Positions 48,441-57,929 of a stretch of DNA of 64,000 nucleotides are shown here, piece by piece. Position 1 is the first letter of the stretch, and each line of letters opens with the position of its first letter. Source of the DNA: Rallus limicola (Eukaryota; Chordata; Aves; Gruiformes; Rallidae); the NCBI GenBank assembly GCA_022605955.1, contig JAKCOZ010000018.1, positions 752,001 to 816,000 on the forward strand. Direction: 5' to 3'. Position numbers and translations under genes: made by a program. The notes below the pieces were generated by a model that ran no database searches, had not been told where the DNA came from, and was given only the letters and a program-made list of their open reading frames with translations.

Positions 48441-50827
48441 GTAGGGCTCTAGCAACATGATGGTGCCAAGGTGCCTTGGTATGTGTGTGTTCAGTGAGAG
48501 AAACAGAAATAGGCACTGCAGAAAGCTTTACTGGGCACTTCTGTTGGAGTTTTTTTTCTGGAGAACGCTCTCTGGGGATGACGACACGGGAAATGATCTG
48601 CAGAGATTCTACCCCACACCCAGTGAAGGGGAGCAAAGGGAGAGGCTGAGTTTGCTCAGTTTGGTTCAGAGGGGTGCTCACACGCAAGGCTTTGATCCCT
48701 AGAACAGGGAGGGTGCCCTGGAGAGACATCCCTGTGTCCCACAGGTACCCCTCCACAGCCCCCTACTATGCACATTGCTTTGGGGGGGAGGAGGTGTGGA
48801 TGTGTCCCCTGCCCTTGGCCTGTGTGTTCAACCAGCCCAGCCATGTGCCTACCTCTGGTGCAGGAGAGGAGCACGATTTGTCCATGGCCTGGGGGAAAAG
48901 TCTCTTTTTATTGTGGAGGAAGAGGGACCTTTGTTGCAGGCAGGATGAGGAAGAGGACACAGAGGAGGATGGGGAGGTTTGTATACATGGAATGGAGACA
49001 AGTACTGGGAATTGAGGAAAAGAGAAAGCAGGGCAGATCAGAATGAAGCCAGAGTAGAACCGGAGCCAGGTGCTGTGCAGGACCGGTGGGGCTGATCTGC
49101 CAGAGCTGGACTGGCCCTGCCAAAGCACTGGGATGGGAGGAAAGCCCTTAGAAATAGGGACTGACTGGACTCTGGCTCTGCTTTCAGCCCTGCTCTTGAC
49201 CAGGGCCACTGATGCTCTGTGGTAGATGTTTGTCTCTCCCGGGTCAGGTTCAGAAACGCAGAAGAACCGACTGAAAACAGAATTGAAAATAAAAATAAAA
49301 ATGCAGCAAACTGAAAAGCTGCAGAGCGATCTTTGCTTTGCAGCTTTGACTTGGGCCCTGGGTGTGTATCTTTAATCTTTCAGAAGTCTTTAATCAGAAG
49401 AAAATCTGGTTTATCCCTAAAGCCCAGGGTCTGAGTCTGTGCCGTGCAAACAGAGTCCTCCGGAGGCTCCGGGAGGAGATCGCACAGAGACAAGCAAACA
49501 CATGGCTGTAGCCCTACAACAAGACAAGCACATCGCTGCACAGCAACAGCCAGGTAAGCCCGGCTCTGGATGCCGAGGAAGAGAAGTGATGCTGAAGGCA
49601 TGGACAGGGAAGAAATAAACCCCTGACAGCTGCGAACGGAATGGGAAAGCCTGGGAAAGGTTATCCCTGCTCACCTGGGGGGCACCTTGCCCCTTTGCAT
49701 GAGCCTGGATTTATTTAGGGGTGATCTTGAGGATTGAGGTTATTTTAGAAATGGAGCAGCGATGGCATGCTGCAGATTTGATAAGAGACATCACAAACAG
49801 ACACAAACAAGCCCCAGAAAACACCAAAAAGCCTGAGAGCCCACACAGCCCCTCTGCTCCCAGGTGCAGCTGCGACACAGGCAGTGTCAGCGATGCTTTT
49901 CTGTTTCAAGTGCCTCTACTTCAGGCCTTGCCGGGACAAGTTTTTTTGGCAGGAACAAGGGTTTCCCCACTGTCTTACCAGCCAGCAGACTTCCTTTACA
50001 AATGTTTTCAGGCAGAGCTAGCCAGGGTAGACGGCAGAGCTCGGAGAAGCGCCTGCTGCCTGAGCTACCCGCTTTCTGCGGCTGGGCTTCCCCCTCCCCT
50101 TGTTCCCAGCAGTTTTTAACCGTGATAAAAAGCTCAGAGGAAATGATGAGGCCTGGAAATAATCCTGCTTGCAGCCTAAAACACAGGGGAGAGGAAGGTG
50201 CTCAAAGGATTTTGCAGCCCTCCTGTCGCAGCACGCGCCCGGCTGCTCTGCAGCGGGTGGGATGTCGGGGGCCGTGGCAGGCTTTGCAGGCAGTATTTCT
50301 GGTCACAGAAGTGTGATGGCAAGTTGCAATCCAAAAAGAAGCCTGAAAAAACATTTTGAAAAGTTGTGGGTTTGCTTCTTCGAAACCGTGCCCTTGAATG
50401 GCAGAGCCCTGGTTTAAATTTTAGGAACTGAGGGATGGGGGGTGATGGGGACGACGGGTTTTAATTTAGAAAATATCAAAACCACGTTTGGGCAACTTGA
50501 AATTACTTCTTCTATTCAGGCACAACCTGAGGCTTTTAATTGCTTTTTAATGTTGTCTCACTTATCTAAAATAGCAGTTATTTAAACAAAAACCACATGC
50601 TCAGCGTGGCGAGAGGCTTGGGCTCCCGAGCTGAGCAGTGCAGTGGGGTGAGTCCCTGAGCTGGCTCGTGGCAAAATCTACTGGCTGGGATGCATCTGTC
50701 CTCTGCAGTGCTTGGCTGCAGCCCTGCCCTTGGCTGACACAGGAGACCCAAGGGGATGTCCTGTGCCATCCCCCGTCCCTGCATGAAGGTCACAGGCATC
50801 TGCACAAGCTCAAGCTGCTCCCCAACA
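48441..50827. other. Single-copy non-coding sequence
   Basis: No gene or repeat family is recognised. Several frames between 48656 and 49209 overlap on both strands without domains. A TGAAAATAAAAATAAAAA-type A-rich tract lies near 49290. Confidence 0.5.
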
Positions 50828-51160
50828 CCTGAAGGGAGCAGAGGAACGGGAGGGGAATCAGATTGTTAAAGGGCAGAGACTGGCAGGACAAGGGGGATGG
50901 AGTGAAGCTGAGGGAGGGAAGGGGGAGAGGAGAGACTGGGGGGAAGTTCTTTGCAGAGAGAGTGGGGAGGGGCTGGAACAGGCTGCCCAGAGAGGGGGTG
51001 GGTGCCCCGTCCCTGGGGGTGTCCAAGGCCAGGTTGGATGGGGCCTTGGGCAACCTTGTGTAGCTCCAGGCCTGGAGGTTGGTGTCCCTGCCTGTGGCAG
51101 GGGGTTGGAACTCTGTGTTCCTTGGGGTCCCTTCCAACCCAGACCAGGCTGAGATTCTAC
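50828..51160 (+). mobile_element. CR1 LINE 3' end, plus strand
   Basis: About 330 bases start at CCTGAAGGGAGCAGAGGAAC and end at GACCAGGCTGAGATTCTAC. This is the same subfamily as 14499-14784 and the minus-strand copy 57297-57928, with the diagnostic segment CCAGGCCTGGAGGTTGGTG. The copy lacks nearly all of ORF2. It ends 45 bases before a GA-rich microsatellite. Confidence 0.94.
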
Positions 51161-51205
51161 AAATCAGTGAAAAGAGGTCCCAGCCCAGGACCCTGCTGAG
51201 GAGGT

Positions 51206-51250
51206 GGATGGAGGAGAGGAGAGGGGAGGAGAGGAGAGGAGAGGAGAGAC
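51206..51250 (+). repeat. (GAGGA/GAGAG)n purine tract
   Basis: A pure purine run of GAGGAGAGGAG-type units shortly after a CR1 3' end. It is a homopurine strand with triplex-forming potential and no coding role. Confidence 0.85.
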
Positions 51251-52734
51251 CTGGAGCCCCACCAGGACAACTTGATGGACATCTTACAGAGAGGTGAGAC
51301 CTCTTCAGACCATTTTGGTGGCCTGCAGCATGCTTCTCCTCTATGGGAGCTGGCCTGTGCCACACTGCTGTCTGGAGGGCTGGTGTGGCATTGAACAGGA
51401 TGCCGGGACTTGGACAGATGGGAAGCTTCATTGCAGCATTAATATCAGCAGGGCATCTTGAGCCAGAGGTGGAGCAAAAGCACTAGTGGCTTAACCAGCT
51501 CCCTGCCACCTTGCCCCAGCTCCCATCCCCCTGAAACCTGTGGGAGGGAGGGATTCCTCTTGGCAATGCTGGAGAGAGGGTCAGAAAAACAGAGTTCTGA
51601 ACACACGCTGGGTTTTTGCACACTGGATGTGCCAGGAGCAGAGGGATCAGTGTTTGACTGTCCCCCAAGAGCTCCCAGGCTATACAAGGATCAGCAAGAA
51701 GGGGCAGAGGTGGTGGGCAGGAGGACCTTTGCACCTGGGTGACCGGCCTGTGATGGGAGGAGGGATGGTGGGACAGGAACAGGGTGTCTGGGTATTCAGC
51801 TGTGGGGATGCAGAGACCTGCCTTGGAAAGGAAGTGATGGGGTCACCTTAAAAAGCATGGGAGACTGTCTGAGTCTTTCCCTGGGGAGAAAGCTGTCCAG
51901 GACACAGACAGGCATGTGTCCTCCCATTCAGGATCAGACAGAAGGGCTAGATACCTGAGCCACAGTCCAGGGCATGGTGGGGAGAGGTCTTCAACATGAG
52001 CCAACTGGGACATTCCCCAGTTCTCAGGGTTGGGGGGCATCTTCAGTAAGTGAAACACCACAAATGTTGACATAACCTTCTTCATTAGGAAGACCCCTGA
52101 GGTTTTTTTCAGAGCTTGGTTGCCCTCCTTTAAATTTTGTAACCAGTAATGCAAACTCTCCATCTCTAGAGCCAAACGTGTTATTTTTTACTGGTCTTTT
52201 TCATCAATTATTTTATTTTTGCCATCTCATACAAACCCAGGTAAAGGTGTAGGACTGTGGGCATGTCAGTCTTTAGGAGCAACAGTTCCAACTGAAGCAG
52301 GCAACTGTCCCAGACCTTTACTGTGGGAAAGGGGTATCCCAGATGTCCTTCCATCCAGATAAGAAGGTCGGTGTGGCACACTCTGGGGGTTTTATCCCAG
52401 TCCATAGGTTTTCTGTGAAAAGTAGGACAGGGTGACCTTTGTGGTGCCCACAGACTCCAAAACGTGAGAGTGCTGGTGTAAAGGGACATCAGGCCAGGAC
52501 AGAAAACGAGGCACATGGAGGACTGAGATGGATATTAATGCAGAATAAAACAATGAGCAATAAATGTTAGAAAATAACAGACCTCTTGTGGGTTTAAGTT
52601 CAAAGACAATGTGAAAGGTTGAGGCTACATCACCACCCACCCCACCAGATGACTCTTAACCATCACAGCTGTTGGGAAGATGACTCTTAACCATAACACC
52701 ATTGGGGTGTTAAGGGGATGAAAACCAGCCTGAT
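51251..52734. other. Single-copy non-coding sequence
   Basis: No gene or repeat is recognised. Frames of about 100 codons occur on both strands without domain similarity. The last 100 bases may already belong to the ancient LINE, since no boundary is visible. Confidence 0.45.
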
Positions 52735-54880
52735 ACTCTGGGGGCTTCAAAATCTCCCAGACAGAAATGGACAGATGTCTGAAGACAGTGTAGAAGATGA
52801 TAACTCCTTCTCAGGACAGCTAGGAGAAGCAAAGCTAGATTTAATCCTGAGCAGGCCACAGGGCTAATTTAAAATGTTATTATTGAAGAGACCCTTTGTA
52901 AAAATGTCCACAATGTACTTAAACTCAGTGACGTTGTAGGAATTTAAAAATAATAATGAAAAAGTTCATCACGACTTCATTTCAAAAGGGCCATCCACAT
53001 GAAAGTGTAGAGGCTTGTTAAAAAGGAATTAGCAGCAGCCACCAAAAGGGTAAAAATTTTTCCAGGGGACATAGACATTGTTTAAGAATCTATTAGATGA
53101 TGAGAGCAAATCTATACAATTATCAAAAGAGACTTTAAAAGGGCAAAAAATTAGCTGTTCTCATTAAAGGACCAACTAAAGGAGCTTGTCAGAGGTAAAA
53201 TAGTATCCTGCAAAATGCAGAAGTCGTGTCCAAATGAGGAAAATAAAAAAAAAAAAGAGCACAAGATGACAAATTAAGTATAAAACTATGACAAAGGTGA
53301 TGACCCTGTTTTTTGTGGGGTTGTTTTTTGAGGAGCCGCTTTCTAAGGTGCAAAAATCCAATTATAGACCCTTTTTCTCAAACCTCCCAGCAGCTGCTGA
53401 GCTGCCCTGGGCTCTTCCCACCATGGAGGACCCATCCTGAATTCAGTCATCACTGGAAGAAGGTTGGGGAGCAAGCTGGGGAAATGAAGAGTACCAGAAG
53501 GAGCAGATGGCATTCACTCCAGGCCTGAAGGGTGGCTCTTGAGAAGCAGCAGTGGTGTGCAAGGGACTGATTAAAATAACGCCAGTGCCAGAGGAGCTGA
53601 TGGGAGGAAATTCAGTGATATTTAAAAAGGTCCCAGCAGCAGTCCAGGGGATTGCCCAGCCAATCACTGCCCTGAGAAAACAGTGAGAAGAAAATATAAC
53701 AAAGGTGTCAATAGGCCTGAGAATAAATATGAAACTGTGGGGAGGAGTCGGCGCAGGTTTTGCAGCACCACGAGCCCTCGGAGAGCCGGTTTCCTTGCAG
53801 AACAGGAGGAGCAGTCGGCAAAAGGTTTGAAAAATTGTCTTCATTGGAGGCCCTTAAAGAAGGCTAAGCACTGCCATGTGCCAGAGAAGCTCCTCTAATA
53901 ACTGCATGTGGGTTTGAAATACAAATTAAGAATAAATCAGCTGGTTTTGCCGTGGAGGAAAGGTGCCAAGTAATGCACGCAGGGACCTGTGGTGGAGCAT
54001 CATCTCCAGATCAGGAGACAACCTGGAGAAGGAAAGGGAAATTGTTAGGGGATGAAGTTGCTGACAATAATTCAATGTTCAGAGTTGATGGTTAAAAGCT
54101 TTTCAGGCAGGATCTCTCAGTGCTGAGCTACTGGGCGGTAAAACAAGAGTAAAATTCAGTGTGAAGATGTGCAAAATCATGAGCAGGGGTGAAAGAGTCC
54201 ATTTGAGCTTGAACTGGTCATAAGCCTTAAATGTGCTATTACTGCTCAGGAGAGATAACTTAGTGCTTGCATGGCTGTGTTGCAGGTAGTGTTAAGAAAA
54301 CATCGCCTCAGTGATCTGTGATAGCCTAAAAAATAAATTGAGTGTGGAAATTTTTAAGGAAAAAGTGCTAAACAAAACAGAAGAGATCAATTTGTCATTG
54401 TGCAGATCAATAGCTCACCTGCTGCTTAAATACTGTTTGCAAATCTGTTCCCTCCACTAGAGGGAAGAAAAAAAGAAAAGGGGGAAAAAAAAAAAAAGAC
54501 AGAAAAACCCCATCTAAAAGCCCTGGAAACTAGAAAAGATGTAGAGGAAGGTGGAAAAGACAAGGGTTTGGGCATGGCTCTGTGGGTGGAGAGATTACAC
54601 GGGCTGAGACTCTTCATCCTGGAAGAAGTGTGAGTGATGAGCTGTGTGGCATGGAGAGGCATGAGATTATTCACGGTTCCCCACAGAACAAGGGCTGGGG
54701 GATTGAACCACAGATCAGGACATTGGGACAGGAAAAAAAAAAAAAAAGCCTTTTTTGGGTGTTTTGGTTTTTCATATTTTGTGTGACTAAACCAATGCAC
54801 TGCAGGAGGGATGTCAGAAGGTTTGGGTGGGCTGCTGGAGAACTGAAGAACTTAAGGGAAAGCATCTGCTGGTCGGAGAT
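52735..54880 (+). mobile_element. Ancient, heavily decayed CR1/L3-type LINE
   Basis: Over about 2 kb, scattered words on the plus strand match, in the right order, the ORF2 of the old CR1/L3-like LINEs known from turtles, crocodilians and mammals. They are LDLILS at 52835-52852 (end of the endonuclease domain), HFKRA and RLVKK at 52978-53031, PEGADGIHS ending at 53520 (start of the reverse transcriptase), IFKK at 53618-53629, CQVMHAG at 53964-53984, AHLLLKYCLQICSLH ending near 54457, and ERLHGLRLFILEE at 54589-54627. They lie in several frames with stops between them, so the copy is dead. The distance from IFKK to CQVMH is about half that expected, so the catalytic core appears deleted. Limits are approximate; the 3' end fades after 54740. 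Confidence 0.8.
52814..54630 (+). pseudogene. ORF2 relic of the ancient LINE
   Basis: This is the protein-coding part of the old LINE, once an endonuclease plus reverse transcriptase acting on LINE RNA at chromosomal target sites. What remains runs from the last residues of the endonuclease (GQLGEAKLDLILS, 52814-52852) to the C-terminal domain (ERLHGLRLFILEE, 54589-54627). An in-frame stop interrupts HFKRAIHMKV and RLVKKEL near 53008, and frame changes separate GADGIHS from IFKK. I do not see the FADD-like catalytic motif, and spacing suggests it was lost in an internal deletion. A-rich expansions at 53248-53259, 54485-54497 and 54733-54746 are later events. Confidence 0.75.
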
Positions 54881-55549
54881 GGTTTGGGGCCCACGGGCCT
54901 CACAACACCTCTCCAGAGGTGTGGGTTGCCTTTCTTAATTGCAGTTCTGGGTTTGAAGCTTCAGAAACCAGCAGGAAACTACTGAAAGGGTCAGCTGGGC
55001 TGAGCTCAAGGTCAGATGGGCAGGGGGTTTCTGCATGGAAACTGAGTGTTAGCCCTCAATACAGGACACAAGACATCAGGTTGAAACGTAGCATCTTCTA
55101 CATCACAGGGGACATCCTCATGAAGGGGATTCCCCATCATCTATCATGCTCACCTTCCATTCCTGGAGGAGAGAATCACGGTGATGGTTCGATTCCTTGA
55201 GCAGTCTTTGAGGAAAGCTCTTTTTAAAATTAATCTCACGCTCCAGGAAAGCTCCAGTCCTGTGAGCAGACGAGCATGGGTGTAACTGCACCCACAGAGG
55301 AAGGCAGCATCTCTGGGATGAGGGCCACACGAGGGCTTCCCATCTGATCCTTGGCGGAGCTGTGCTCAGTGCCAGCTGAAGGCTGGCAGGTCATCAAACA
55401 CAGGCTGCAAAAGGAAAACAAGAGAGCATGGCTTCAAAGCACGTTTCTGAAACAAAGCAGGACTTAAAGCAGATTTCCACTGCAGCACTGGGGAGGTGGT
55501 GGTGGGGGGAAGGAATAAAAATCCATCTTTTGCTTCCAGACTGCAGTTC

Positions 55550-55985
55550 TGCCACGTTCGGGTTTAAACCATCGGCCATGGAGCAGCAGTGCGTAACGGC
55601 GGCGGTGTCATTTTTCATTCCACTGCCCTGAAAATGGCTAAAGCATCGCTCGTTCAAGGTTAAACAACCCAACGAGAAGTCCCTCTTGTGCTGAGTAGAA
55701 GCAGGCAGGTTTTCTGCATGAAAAGTGAGCTACATGAAGTTGTGACCGCTTGGCATCTGAATGGAAACTCAGGCGTCGCCCGCGTCCCGCCGAGGATGTG
55801 CTGGGGATGGGGAATCAGCGCATCCAGCTGCCTGCCTGTGCCCAAATGAGAAAAGAATTTCTTTTCTCAATGGAAATTTATTTTGCAAAAAGTCATTATT
55901 CTAAAATCAATGTAAACAAATCAAATGGCAGACGATAGCAGCACGGGGAGCAGCCTCGGCGCGTGCTGCAGCCGGCGATGGCAGA
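55550..55985. promoter_or_regulatory. CpG-preserved segment of moderate GC
   Basis: By hand count about 25 CpGs lie in 436 bases although GC content is only about 52 percent, so CpG is close to its expected frequency. They form three clusters (55554-55672, 55746-55820 and 55932-55980) separated by CpG-free sequence. Island criteria on GC content are only just met. The pattern suggests an unmethylated regulatory region such as an orphan island or enhancer. No first exon is recognisable. Confidence 0.45.
55847..55869. repeat. Palindrome with 11-base arms and a 1-base centre
   Basis: TGAGAAAAGAA is followed by a single T and its exact complement TTCTTTTCTCA. The arms are fully complementary. 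It sits inside the CpG-preserved segment, between its second and third clusters. It could be a paired transcription-factor site or chance. Confidence 0.85.
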
Positions 55986-56596
55986 GCCAGGCTGCTGGCG
56001 TGGGCAGAGGAGATGGGCTGTGGCAGCCACGCTCACACAGCACCAGGGTGAAGGGTTCTGGTGCATCCTTCTGGTCCCTGTGACAGCAAGAAGCACACCC
56101 CCTCATTTTACACACACCGTCCCCCATCTTCCGCACATCCCCAGAGCATCTCAGCCGCCGTCTGCTGCACGGGATGCTCTGGGCAGGGAGGTGTGGGGTC
56201 AACTTGTTCTGCTTCCACCTCTGCAGGGCAACATCAATTTAAATTTATGAATTTATAATCTCTGCAGATCACAATCTAGGAAATTCATGTGCTTGTTTTT
56301 TTGGCCAGGATGCACAGTGGCTCCTGTTGCTCAGGCTCCACATCTGCAAGAGAGACCCCGGGGATTAACCATCCTGTGTGGATGCAGTAACGAAGCAGGA
56401 GCCCTTAGCGAAAATCTGCTGGCCAATTCTCACACCCACAGAGCTTTTTTTTATAGCTCTGTCCCCTGATTCATTGGAAAACGGAAATTTCTCAAATTCT
56501 CAGAGAAATAAATGCCTTTTGTTTCGGTTCCTTCTTGACAGGCTTATTTATGATGAGCACAAAGAAAAGATCACAACAAATCCTGGCAAAAATGAA

Positions 56597-56609
56597 GGGG
56601 GGGGGGGGG
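56597..56609 (+). repeat. Poly-G run of 13
   Basis: Uninterrupted G run followed by AGGGAGCGAG. Homopolymer with uncertain exact length. Confidence 0.88.
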
Positions 56610-56639
56610 AGGGAGCGAGAAGAGCGAGCGGAGCTACAG

Positions 56640-57180
56640 ATAATAAGTAACAAATCAGGGAGAGGAGGAAGATAATGGTTGTGATTAAAAATCAGATGCT
56701 ATGAAATAAAGAACAATGGATATGAGAAGTAAAAGTATCCATTAAAAAAAAATCTATATCCAAATGTGTTATGGACAGCAAGAAAGCATTTTAAATTATC
56801 TGGAACAAAAGAAATCCTAGCAAAATTACGATGCTATCGATCCATTTTTTGATAGGTGTTGTAATGCCATCAATAATAACACAGACGATGCAGAGGGCCA
56901 CAAAACCTGCTCTGTGAAAGGATGGAGATGACACCCTTCCAGCTCTTGTTCCCCATCACTTTCTGTTCCATCAGCAACAGTGTAGCAGCTACCAAACTGT
57001 GAACATTTTAAAAAAATGTTTAGCTGCGACCTTAATTAACGGCAGTAATTATTAATTTTTAAAAGTTTTCAATTATTCTTTTTAAAACTGGTTTTCATCT
57101 GAAAGATCGGCCAACTTGCTCCTAAATTTGTGCAGAAAATCGATAAATACTTTAAAAGAAGGACAGAATAAAGCTGGTTT
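56640..57180. promoter_or_regulatory. AT-rich candidate conserved non-coding block
   Basis: The block is free of useful frames and rich in homeodomain-like cores, for example CCTTAATTAACGGC near 57031 and AGTAATTATTAATTTTTAA near 57046. It contrasts with GC-moderate DNA on both sides. A regulatory role is inferred from composition only. Confidence 0.25.
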
Positions 57181-57296
57181 CACAGTGAAAAATGGGGCTC
57201 CAGTGCATCAGCAAACCCTGTGGCACCAGCCTGGGTGTGCCACTGTCCCCTCATCCCTCCACACACCCCGACCTGCTTAGGCTGGGTCTACACCGT

Positions 57297-57928
57297 AGAA
57301 TCATAGAATCATAGAATCCCAGCCTGGGCTGGGTTGGGAGGGACCCCAAGGGTCACAGAGCTCCAACCCCCTGCCACAGGCAGGGACACCAACCTCCAGG
57401 CCTGGAGCTACACAAGGTTGCCCAGGGCCCCAGCCAACCTGGCCTTGAACACCCCCAGGGACGGGGCACCCACCCCCTCTCTGGGCAACCTGTCCAGCCC
57501 CTCACCACTCTCTCTGTAAAGAACTTCCCCCTAAGATCCAATTTAACCCTTCCCTCCTCCAGCTTCACTCCATCCCCCTTGTCCTGCCAGTCTCTGCCCT
57601 TTAACAAGCTGATTCCCCTCCTGTTCCTCTGCTCCCTTCAGGGACTGGCAGGCTGCAATGAGGTCCCCCCACAGCCTTCTCTTCTCCAGGCTGACCCAGC
57701 CCAGCTCCCTCAGCCTCTCTCCATAGGGGAGCTGCTCCAGCCCTCTGAGCATCTCCATGTCCCCCCTCTGACCCCTCTCCACCAGTTCCCCATCTTTCTT
57801 GTACTGGGAGCCCCAGCTCTGGACACAGGACTCCAGCTGGGGCCTCCCGAGGGCAGAGCAGAGAGGGACAATCCACTCCCTGTCCCTGCTGCCACCCCTC
57901 TGCTGATTGAGCCCATAAACTACCCTCA
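57297..57928 (-). mobile_element. CR1 LINE 3' part, minus strand
   Basis: On the plus strand it begins with the complement of the CR1 tail, two full CATAGAAT units (AGAATCATAGAATCATAGAA), then AGCCTGGGCTGGGTTGGGAG. It extends about 630 bases into ORF2, ending near TACCCTCATTC. This is the longest of three copies of one subfamily (others at 14499 and 50828). It retains the best terminal repeats in the window, which fits a fairly recent insertion. It is 5'-truncated. Confidence 0.95.
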
Positions 57929-57929
57929 T
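57543..57929 (-). pseudogene. CR1 ORF2 C-terminal remnant, open frame
   Basis: A 128-codon frame on the minus strand matches the C-terminal part of CR1 ORF2. Words in order are [20 protein letters not shown], then LVERGQRGDMEM, YGERLRELGWVSLEKRRLWG and LIAACQSLKGAEEQEGNQLV. The frame is still open over this length, unlike the copy at 47791. Reverse transcriptase core and endonuclease are missing through 5' truncation, so it has no activity. The apparent start codon is accidental. Confidence 0.85.

Larger units (their letters stand above)
54881..57296. other. Single-copy non-coding sequence with CpG-preserved part
   Basis: No gene is recognised. It holds a CpG-preserved segment (55550-55985), a near-perfect palindrome (55847-55869), a poly-G run (56597-56609) and an AT-rich candidate conserved block (56640-57180), each listed separately. 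Frames of 60 to 95 codons have no domains. Confidence 0.5.

Noticed and set aside
51206..51250. GA tract as part of the CR1 insertion
   Set aside because: It lies beyond the CR1 terminus with about 45 unique bases between; it is listed as an independent simple repeat.
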